A stretch of DNA of 11,785 bases, taken from positions 1 to 11,785 of the forward strand of contig CABSFC010000088.1 in assembly GCA_902476875.1 (NCBI GenBank), written 5' to 3'. This stretch comes from an uncultured Oscillibacter sp. GTDB lineage: Bacteria; Bacillota; Clostridia; Oscillospirales; Oscillospiraceae. This document shows positions 6,753 to 11,785 of this stretch, piece by piece (the first letter of the stretch is position 1; each line of letters opens with the position of its first letter). The translations under genes and the position numbers were made by a program. The notes below the pieces were generated by a model, which saw only the letters and a list, made by a program, of their open reading frames with translations, ran no database searches and was not told the origin of the DNA.

Positions 6753-7643
6753 ATGGCCGAATATCAGAAGGTACGGAACAGCCGCGAAATCAGCCTGGAT
6801 ATTCTTGATGTTTTGGAACAGGCCCGGCCGGACCTCTACCGCGAGACCGACCGGGCGCGGAAGCTCCGGGAGATCAATGATACCTTGCAGGGCCGGAGAA
6901 ATCAGCGGCCCGATGATGTTCTAAAAGAACTGAGGGCTTGCGGTCATTCTAAAGAAGTAGAAATGCTTGACCGGGATGTTCAGGCGTTTTTGACGCAAAA
7001 ATCTCTAAGGCGCCAGCCATATATGAGAGCGTCCCGCTATATATCTCCGTATAAAAAGTACACCTCCGACCCGCTCAATCCGATCAAGGTGATTGACCAG
7101 GCCCTTTATGACCGCATGGCCAGAGGCGGTTTTCCATTTCGTTTTTTTCAGGAATCCTATTTTGACCACATTACCCTTTACTGTATGCCGGACGGGGAGG
7201 ACTGTTCCAATTCCGTGTTTCGGGATTGTGTCTTTGCGGCCTGCCGTATCCAGGGGGCTTCCTTTCACGACAGCAGCATTTGGAACAGTGTATTTCATTC
7301 CTGTGTGCTGGAAGATGTGATCTTCTGGAAAAGCAGCATCAGTCATACGCGCTTTACGGACTGCTGGCTGCGCTCCATCTCGTTTCAGGAGGCGAAACTT
7401 CAGGCTTGCCAAACCCTGGACTGCTCCATGTCCGGGATCGACTTTTTTCAAACAGTTCTTGATGGGAGCAGTTACGAAAGGATCAGGGCCGACAATATCA
7501 TGTACCTGGAATACGCCACGATCACCCAGGGCGGGGCCGCGGGACAAGAGGCGGAGCAGCTTCGGCGCGCTGTCCTCAAGGCGCTGTGTACGGACAGGCC
7601 CGCGCCCAAAAGGCGCAAGCGGGCCGCTGTCCCGGAGCGGTGA
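6753..7643 (+). CDS. Pentapeptide-repeat protein A
   Basis: A 296-aa protein with no signal peptide or membrane helix, so probably cytoplasmic. Residues 1-90 are charged and mostly helical (EISLDILDVLEQARPDLYRE, ARKLREIND). Residues 104-150 hold a block shared with the next gene (DPLNPIKVIDQALYD, then SYFDHITLYCMPD). From Phe156 to Tyr241 there are 18 consecutive five-residue repeats whose central residue is F, I, L or M with a single Thr (221). Cys often occupies the position two before the centre (159, 164, 184, 204, 219, 224). Such repeats fold as a right-handed quadrilateral beta-helix. Some family members mimic DNA and bind gyrase, but nothing here proves that role. The tail is basic (KRRKR). 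AAGGGAG (6741-6747) supports ATG 6753. It is paralogous to the next gene and lies between an adhesin and virD4. Function unknown. Confidence 0.88.
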   Translation: MAEYQKVRNSREISLDILDVLEQARPDLYRETDRARKLREINDTLQGRRNQRPDDVLKELRACGHSKEVEMLDRDVQAFLTQKSLRRQPYMRASRYISPYKKYTSDPLNPIKVIDQALYDRMARGGFPFRFFQESYFDHITLYCMPDGEDCSNSVFRDCVFAACRIQGASFHDSSIWNSVFHSCVLEDVIFWKSSISHTRFTDCWLRSISFQEAKLQACQTLDCSMSGIDFFQTVLDGSSYERIRADNIMYLEYATITQGGAAGQEAEQLRRAVLKALCTDRPAPKRRKRAAVPER

Positions 7644-7713
7644 GGAGGCGCGGCCCCATAAAACAGCAAATCCGCACCGCCGCCCCGGACCGGGGGCAGC
7701 AGGAATTATGTCG
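7644..7713 (+). other. Spacer between the pentapeptide genes, upstream half
   Basis: No gene is supported. A short GC hairpin, GCCCC (7682-7686) with GGGGC (7693-7697), is followed by no T run. A small open frame starts at ATG 7708 in the palindrome copy and ends at 7803 inside the next gene's start region; see the findings. Confidence 0.4.
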
Positions 7714-7740
7714 AAACGCGTCCACTTTGTAGACGCGTTT
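7714..7740 (+). repeat. Palindrome family, copy 3
   Basis: AAACGCGTC (7714-7722) pairs perfectly over 9 bp with GACGCGTTT (7732-7740), with loop CACTTTGTA identical to copy 2. The alignment with copy 2 is gap-free at an offset of 1040 bases, from ATGTCG through the following GC hairpin. This shows duplication of the leader together with the gene. Confidence 0.85.
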
Positions 7741-7743
7741 CTG

Positions 7744-7770
7744 GGAGCCGCCTCCGCCTGGGGCAGCTCC
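7744..7770 (+). promoter_or_regulatory. Second hairpin of the duplicated leader
   Basis: GGAGC (7744-7748) pairs with GCTCC (7766-7770); after one C/A mismatch, GCCTC (7750-7754) pairs with GGGGC (7760-7764) with one wobble. It matches the hairpin at 6705-6730 in position but pairs in a register shifted by one base, so the fold survived divergence. TGCATATTAC follows rather than a T run, so a terminator role is weaker than for copy 2. The next RBS, AAAGGAGG, starts at 7781. Confidence 0.5.
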
Positions 7771-7795
7771 TGCATATTACAAAGGAGGATCGCCG

Positions 7796-8698
7796 ATGAG
7801 TGAATACAAAATCGTAAAGAGCGGCCTGGAGATCAGCAGGCAGATCGCGGACTGCCTGGAGGACATCGACCCCATCCAGTACAACGGCCAGAACCGGGCC
7901 AGGCGGCTCCGCAATGTCAACAGCTTTCTGCAAGGCCGGAACGATATGCCCCTGAACGAGCTGCTGGACTGGACGGAGCAGGCACAGGGCGGCGCCTATG
8001 CCGCCGGTATTCAAGCCATCCGACAGGACATACAACAGTTTCAGGAACAAAAAGCCTTGCTGGAAACGCCACACACCAGGCGAAGCCGCCGGGCCTATTC
8101 CTACCGTATCTGGGATATGGACCCGGAGAACCCCCTGAAGATCATCGACCAGGCTCTCTACGACCAGGCGGCCCAGGAAGGCTTTCCGTCTGGCTTTTTC
8201 CGGGATTCCTATTTCGACCATGTGACCGTTTATTGTCTACCTGACAGTGCGGTTTGTGACGGCTCCCGGTTTCAGAGTTGCACCTTTGCCGTCTGCCGCC
8301 TGGTGGGAACTGATTTCAGAAACGCCACACTGGATGACTGCGAATTTCACACCTGCAAAATGCAGGACATCTTTTTCACAGGCGCGGTGATCTCCCATAC
8401 CCATTTCCGGGACTGCTCCATGCACAACATCCGCTTTCTCCACAGCCGTATGAAATCCTGCAATACCATTGACTGCACGGTGGGGCGGCTGAACTTTGCC
8501 GGTTCACGGCTGGACGGCTGCTCCTATGACCGCATCCATTCCACGCCCCGCACCAACATCCGCAACCTGCACACCGCGGAGATCACTATGGGCGGGGCCA
8601 CGGCGGAGGAGTGCCGGGAGAACCGCACAGCCATCTTTCGGGCCTTGCGCGTCCCGGAGCCAAAGGAAAAGGACCGACGGCCCGGCCCGGAACGGTAG
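7796..8698 (+). CDS. Pentapeptide-repeat protein B (paralogue of A)
   Basis: A 300-aa cytoplasmic-type protein, similar to the upstream gene along its whole length. The shared segments are MxEYxxVxxxxEIS at the N-terminus, P(L/I)K(V/I)IDQALYD, SYFDHVTVYCLPD, ISHTxFxDC and a final PER. From Phe159 to Tyr244 it again has 18 uninterrupted pentapeptides with F/L/I/M/V centres and the same lone Thr exception (Thr224). Cys lies two before the centre at 162, 167, 182, 187, 207, 222 and 227. Codon use looks richer in G+C than in copy A. AAAGGAGG (7781-7788) lies 7 bases before ATG 7796. The TAG at 8696-8698 is 8 bases before virD4, so the two are probably co-transcribed. In related elements I would expect a PcfB-like gene in this slot; that comparison is from general knowledge. 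Function unknown. Confidence 0.88.
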   Translation: MSEYKIVKSGLEISRQIADCLEDIDPIQYNGQNRARRLRNVNSFLQGRNDMPLNELLDWTEQAQGGAYAAGIQAIRQDIQQFQEQKALLETPHTRRSRRAYSYRIWDMDPENPLKIIDQALYDQAAQEGFPSGFFRDSYFDHVTVYCLPDSAVCDGSRFQSCTFAVCRLVGTDFRNATLDDCEFHTCKMQDIFFTGAVISHTHFRDCSMHNIRFLHSRMKSCNTIDCTVGRLNFAGSRLDGCSYDRIHSTPRTNIRNLHTAEITMGGATAEECRENRTAIFRALRVPEPKEKDRRPGPER

Positions 8699-8706
8699 GT
8701 ACGGCG

Positions 8707-10488
8707 ATGAAGCGGCAAGCAGACAATAATCCTTTTCTTCCCTGGGCGCTGCTCACCATTCCAGTCCTCTGGCTGGCCGCCCTGCTGGCCTCCGGCTACG
8801 AGGAAGGCATGACCATCTTCACCCTCATGGGCCGCTTCAACGAACTGTTGGAGCGGCCCTTTGCCATCCGCTGGACGCCCCACACGCTGAAATTTATGGC
8901 CGGGGCGCTGGCAGCCTATGCCTTCGCTGTCGTACTTTATCTCTCCACCAGGGAGAACCGGCGGCCCGGCGAGGAACACGGCTCCGCCAAATGGGGGAAC
9001 GTCCGGCAGCTCAACGCCAAGTACCGGGACAAGGACCCTATGAAAAACACTATCCTGACCCAAAACCTCCGCATGGGCTTTAACGGGAAACAGCACCGGC
9101 GCAACCTCCTGCAAATCGTTATCGGCGGCAGCGGCGCGGGCAAGACCCGCTTCTTCTGCAAGCCCAATCTCATGCAGGCAAATTGCAGTTATCTGGTCAC
9201 AGATCCGAAGGGGGAAATGCTCCGGGCCGTCGCCCCGCTGCTCATTCAGGAGGGGTATGTCATCAAGGTTTTTGACCTGATCGACCCCAGCCATTCAGAC
9301 AGTTTTAACCCTTTTCCCTACATCAAGGACGATAAGGACGCCATGAAGCTGGTGAACAACATCATCAAGAACACCACCCCCAAAAACGCCAGCAACAATG
9401 ACCCGTTCTGGGAGAAAAGCGAAATTGCCCTGGACACCGCCCTGATCCTCTACCTGCTCCATGAAGCGCCCCCGGAGGAGCAAACCCTGGAGATGGTCAT
9501 GTATATGATCGAGAACGGCGGGGCCAAGGAGGAGGACGACGATTACCAGTCCCCCCTGGACCTGCTGTTTGAGGCGCTGGAAGAGGAAGAGCCGGACCAT
9601 ATCGCCGTCCGGGAATACAAGATTTTCAAGCAGGCCGCGGGCAAGACCGCCCGCTCCATCCTGGTGAGCGCCGCCGTCCGCCTGTCCGCCTTTATCCTGC
9701 CACAGATCGCGGGCATCACCAGCCGGGATGACATGGAACTGGAACTGATGGGGGACCGCAAGCAGGCCGTGTTCGCCATCATCCCGGACAACGACGGCAC
9801 CTTCAACTACCTGGTGGGGATGCTCTACACCTGTGCCTTTCAGGCCCTCTACTACCAGGCGGACAAGGTGCATCAGGGGGCGCTGCCCGTCCCGGTCCGT
9901 TTGATGATGGACGAATTTTGCAACGTCTCCCTGCCGGACGACTTCGGCAAGCTCCAGGCCACCATGCGCTCCCGGAACATCTGCTCCACCATCGTCCTGC
10001 AAAACATCTCCGCCCTGAAGGCCCTGTTCAAAGATGAATGGGAGGGCCTGATGGGAAACGCGGACACGACGATTTATCTGGGTGGAAATGAGCAAAGCAC
10101 CCACAAATACATCTCGGAAATGCTGGGTAAGGAGACCATCGACACCCGGAACCAGAGTATTTCCAAAGGCGCCCACGGCTCCAGTTCCGTCAGCCGCCAG
10201 CAGACGGGCCGGGAACTGATGACCCCGGACGAGGTGCGGGCTATGGACAACGACTACGCCATCGTATTCATCCGTGGAGAGCGGCCCGTGATGGACCGCA
10301 AGTACGACATCATGAAGCACCCCAATATCAAGCTGACCGAGGACGGCGGGGCCGCCCCCTATGTCCACGAACCCGGCCTCTCCTACGCACAGGGGGATCT
10401 GTCCCTGCCCTTCGGCAGCCTGGCCGACATTGAGATCATTGACGAGGAGGATATTTCCTATGAAAAAACTGATGAAAAAGGCCCCTGA
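8707..10488 (+). CDS. VirD4/TraG-family type IV coupling ATPase
   Basis: A 593-aa coupling protein that links the relaxosome to the conjugation channel and powers DNA transfer at the membrane. Two N-terminal membrane helices lie at about residues 11-29 and 61-80. They are followed by the family's HGSAKW segment (91-96), Walker A GGSGAGKT (140-147), the DPKGE motif (166-170) and Walker B LMMDEF (399-404). NADTTIYLGG and a TPDEVRAM segment near the C-terminus are also typical. ATG 8707 is chosen because it starts just before the first membrane helix. The longer frame from 8611 would run 88 bases into the upstream gene's 3' end. The Shine-Dalgarno is weak (TAGGT near 8696-8700), so coupling to the upstream gene is likely. 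The 3' end overlaps the next gene by 29 bases. Confidence 0.96.
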   Translation: MKRQADNNPFLPWALLTIPVLWLAALLASGYEEGMTIFTLMGRFNELLERPFAIRWTPHTLKFMAGALAAYAFAVVLYLSTRENRRPGEEHGSAKWGNVRQLNAKYRDKDPMKNTILTQNLRMGFNGKQHRRNLLQIVIGGSGAGKTRFFCKPNLMQANCSYLVTDPKGEMLRAVAPLLIQEGYVIKVFDLIDPSHSDSFNPFPYIKDDKDAMKLVNNIIKNTTPKNASNNDPFWEKSEIALDTALILYLLHEAPPEEQTLEMVMYMIENGGAKEEDDDYQSPLDLLFEALEEEEPDHIAVREYKIFKQAAGKTARSILVSAAVRLSAFILPQIAGITSRDDMELELMGDRKQAVFAIIPDNDGTFNYLVGMLYTCAFQALYYQADKVHQGALPVPVRLMMDEFCNVSLPDDFGKLQATMRSRNICSTIVLQNISALKALFKDEWEGLMGNADTTIYLGGNEQSTHKYISEMLGKETIDTRNQSISKGAHGSSSVSRQQTGRELMTPDEVRAMDNDYAIVFIRGERPVMDRKYDIMKHPNIKLTEDGGAAPYVHEPGLSYAQGDLSLPFGSLADIEIIDEEDISYEKTDEKGP

Positions 10489-10804
10489 CACCATCATTAC
10501 CCGGCAGCGCCGGGCCAGACGCCGCTATGTTACCGCCGTCCTGACCCTCTGCTTATGCGCGGCTCTGGCCGTCCCGGCCCTGGCCGCCGACGACCCGCTC
10601 ACCATCGTCAATAATTTGAGCGACTTCATCTTTTCCATCATCAAGGCCGTGGGCGTGATCGTCCTGGGCTGGGGCATGGTGCAGGTGGGTATGTCCATCC
10701 AGAGCCATGACGCCTCCCAGCGCACCCAGGGCTTCCTCTGCCTGTTCGGCGGGCTTATCATCGCCTTTTCCAAGGAGATTTTGTCCGCCATCGGCGCGGT
10801 ATAA
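10460..10804 (+). CDS. Small two-TM membrane protein, VirB2/Maff2-like
   Basis: A 114-aa protein. It has a long basic N-terminus (RQRRARRRY, residues 15-23), a hydrophobic signal ending PALAAD (cleavage near 42), then two membrane helices at about 55-79 and 91-110 joined by a short polar loop (QSHDASQRTQ). This topology fits VirB2/TrbC-type T4SS subunits and the Maff2 family found beside virD4 in clostridial elements. The assignment rests on topology and position, because sequence identity is not visible by eye. GAGGAGG (10444-10450) lies 9 bases before ATG 10460, inside the end of virD4, so the start overlaps virD4 by 29 bases and coupling is likely. An in-frame ATG at 10472 is a second choice. 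The longer frame from 10361 is a shadow of virD4. Confidence 0.8.
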   Translation: MKKLMKKAPDTIITRQRRARRRYVTAVLTLCLCAALAVPALAADDPLTIVNNLSDFIFSIIKAVGVIVLGWGMVQVGMSIQSHDASQRTQGFLCLFGGLIIAFSKEILSAIGAV

Positions 10805-10815
10805 GCAAACAGCCC

Positions 10816-10841
10816 AGGGGCGGGCCGGACGGTCTGCCCCT
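10816..10841. terminator. GC hairpin after the VirB2-like gene
   Basis: AGGGGCGGGCC (10816-10826) pairs with GGTCTGCCCCT (10831-10841) over 11 bp with two G-T wobbles and a GGAC loop. ACATTATATT follows instead of a T run. It may be a partial terminator, or a dispersed GC-rich intergenic palindrome of the kind seen in related genomes. Confidence 0.45.
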
Positions 10842-10861
10842 ACATTATATTATATAATGTA
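10841..10861. promoter_or_regulatory. AT-rich perfect palindrome with a -10-like core
   Basis: Bases 10841-10861 form a 10-bp inverted repeat around a single central T, reading TACATTATAT on the left arm. It contains TATAAT (10853-10858), a consensus -10 box, but no convincing -35 box lies 16-18 bases upstream, where the GC hairpin sits. It could be an operator overlapping a promoter for the gene at 10918, or simply an AT-rich cruciform. Confidence 0.4.
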
Positions 10862-10873
10862 TATTCTTGTCGA

Positions 10874-10900
10874 AAACGCGTCCACAAAATGGACGCGTTT
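10874..10900 (+). repeat. Palindrome family, copy 4
   Basis: AAACGCGTCCA (10874-10884) pairs perfectly over 11 bp with TGGACGCGTTT (10890-10900) around CAAAA, the longest stem of the four copies. The TGTCGAAA flank is on the left, as in copies 2 and 3. The stem ends one base before the Shine-Dalgarno of the next gene (10902-10908), so folding in the mRNA could affect ribosome access. Confidence 0.85.
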
Positions 10901-10901
10901 C

Positions 10902-10910
10902 AAGGAGGTG
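10902..10910 (+). promoter_or_regulatory. Ribosome binding site deciding a TTG start
   Basis: AAGGAGGTG lies 7 bases before TTG 10918. This fixes the start of the VirB6/TrbL-like gene at TTG rather than at the in-frame TTG at 10867, which lies just before the palindrome and has no Shine-Dalgarno. Confidence 0.75.
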
Positions 10911-10917
10911 TCCCTTT

Positions 10918-11757
10918 TTGAACAACGACTGGATCGTTGGAAACCTGCAATCGGCGTTCAACACCTGGAACGACAAGCTGGCGGAGATATGGAGCCTCAT
11001 TACCACCACGCCTCAAAATTTTCGGGGCGGCTCCGTCTGGACCGCCATCGTCGGCGTCAACGACGCCTTGAAGGCCGTGGGCTACGGCCTTCTGGTCCTG
11101 TTCTTCGCCATGAGCATTTTCCAGTCCGCCGTCAGCTTCCGGGACTTCCAGCGCCCGGAATTTGTGCTGCGGCACTTCATCCGCTTCCTGCTGGCAAAGG
11201 TGGCCGTCGGCTCCGCTATGGAGATCATGACGGCCATCTTTTCTGTCTGCGGGGGCATTGTGGAGACCGTGATGAGCAGCGTGGGCGGCATGGCCGCCGC
11301 GGGCGTCACCGTGCCCCAGGAAATCGTGGACGCCATCAACGGCGTGGGCTTTCTCCAAAGCATCCCACTGTGGCTCGTGTCCTTCCTGGGGAGCTTGTTC
11401 ATCACCGTCATGTCCTTCATCTTGATCCTCACCGTCTATGGCCGGTTTTTCCGGCTCTATCTGTTTACCGCCCTGGCCCCGCTGCCCCTGGCCTCCTTCG
11501 CCGGGGAGGGCACCAGCTTCGCCGGCAAAGCCTTTCTGAAAAGCTACATCGGCGTGTGCATGGAGGGGGCGGTCATCGTCCTGGCCTGCCTGATCTTCTC
11601 CGCCTTTATGTCTGGCGGCGCCCCGGTGGTGGACACGTCCCTGTCCGCCGTGACCATGGCCTGGCAGTACATCGGGGAGACGATCTTCAATATGCTGGTC
11701 CTCGTCGGACTGGTGAAGGGTGCGGAGCGCATCGTCCGGGAGATGTTCGGCCTGTGA
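10918..11757 (+). CDS. VirB6/TrbL-like polytopic conjugation channel protein
   Basis: A 279-aa membrane protein. About six helices can be seen (roughly residues 51-72, 84-108, 148-172, 175-195, 212-232 and 246-266), with a polar N-terminus (NNDWIVGNLQSAFNTWNDK) and a Gly/Ala-rich stretch at 112-130. The RFFRLYLFTALAPLPLASF segment (176-194) resembles the central conserved part of TrbL/VirB6-like proteins of Gram-positive elements, which form part of the inner channel of the transfer apparatus. The gene order VirD4, small two-TM protein, polytopic protein supports this. The start is TTG 10918 with a strong Shine-Dalgarno; a start at 10867 would add 17 polar residues translated from the palindrome. 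Regulation through the adjacent palindrome is possible. The stop is TGA 11755-11757. Confidence 0.85.
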   Translation: MNNDWIVGNLQSAFNTWNDKLAEIWSLITTTPQNFRGGSVWTAIVGVNDALKAVGYGLLVLFFAMSIFQSAVSFRDFQRPEFVLRHFIRFLLAKVAVGSAMEIMTAIFSVCGGIVETVMSSVGGMAAAGVTVPQEIVDAINGVGFLQSIPLWLVSFLGSLFITVMSFILILTVYGRFFRLYLFTALAPLPLASFAGEGTSFAGKAFLKSYIGVCMEGAVIVLACLIFSAFMSGGAPVVDTSLSAVTMAWQYIGETIFNMLVLVGLVKGAERIVREMFGL

Positions 11758-11759
11758 GC

Positions 11760-11785
11760 ATGGAAAAGCGGCGGGCTTTTGGCCC
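11760..11785 (+). other. Possible start of the next gene, or a hairpin
   Basis: ATG 11760 opens a frame reading MEKRRAFG to the window edge, but there is no clear Shine-Dalgarno. The same bases hold AAAAGC (11764-11769) and GCTTTT (11775-11780), a 6-bp hairpin with a GGCGG loop that may be part of a terminator. In related elements a PrgI-like gene would be expected next. Too little sequence is present to decide. Confidence 0.2.

Noticed and set aside
6654..6760. Frameshifted cell-wall anchor after the adhesin stop
   Set aside because: The other two frames were read beyond the stop; neither encodes a hydrophobic segment with a basic tail.
8611..8706. N-terminal extension of virD4 to 8611
   Set aside because: It would overlap 88 bases of the pentapeptide gene in another frame and adds low-complexity Pro/Gly/Lys sequence before the first membrane helix.
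10361..10459. N-terminal extension of the VirB2-like gene to 10361
   Set aside because: It would be translated from inside virD4 in another frame; GAGGAGG and a signal peptide fit ATG 10460.
9295..10497. A 400-codon open frame on the - strand opposite virD4
   Set aside because: It lies wholly over a strongly supported coupling ATPase with intact Walker motifs; it has no RBS or domain signature of its own.
180..10900. CRISPR array or integron attC sites as an explanation for the four palindromes
   Set aside because: Spacing is irregular and gene-sized, there are no spacers, one copy is inverted, and no attC core sequences are visible.

Overview
The window looks like part of an integrative and conjugative element (Tn1549/CTn-like) from a GC-rich Clostridia, most likely an Oscillospiraceae-type gut Firmicute. 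This rests on Gram-positive surface proteins (sortase, LPxTG-type motif, thioester and SpaA/Cna_B adhesin), strong purine-rich Shine-Dalgarno sites, and a VirD4 / small two-TM protein / VirB6-TrbL gene order typical of such elements. The species assignment is inferred from gene content and codon style, not from a marker gene. All supported genes are on the + strand.

Layout. (1) 1-236: a leader with a terminator-like hairpin (67-89), a GC-rich hairpin (142-169) and the first copy of a palindrome family (180-206). (2) 237-1879: a secreted, C-terminally membrane-anchored protein with two related domains, overlapping by ATGA a sortase with an N-terminal signal peptide; a clear terminator follows. 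(3) 1986-6653: a 1555-residue adhesin with a signal peptide, an N-terminal thioester domain (Cys68/Gln136), twelve SpaA/Cna_B domains that all keep the Lys/Glu/Asn-or-Asp isopeptide pattern, a different C-terminal domain, and an LPRTG motif that ends one residue before the stop codon. (4) 6753-8698: two paralogous pentapeptide-repeat proteins, each preceded by a duplicated leader (palindrome plus GC hairpin). (5) 8707-11757: the conjugation block: VirD4/TraG coupling ATPase, a small VirB2/Maff2-like membrane protein whose start overlaps virD4, and a polytopic VirB6/TrbL-like protein starting at TTG 10918. The last 26 bases may begin another gene.

Working model (inference): the coupling protein, the small two-TM protein and the VirB6-like protein belong to the DNA-transfer channel. 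The adhesin, sortase and membrane-anchored partner form a surface module that may hold donor cells to recipients or host surfaces. The pentapeptide pair sits immediately before virD4 and may act in transfer or establishment; its function is unknown. Four copies of one palindrome (about AAACGCGTCCA-loop-TGGACGCGTTT) precede four separate genes of the surface, pentapeptide and channel blocks, which suggests shared regulation or a small dispersed element. This is the least explained signal in the window.
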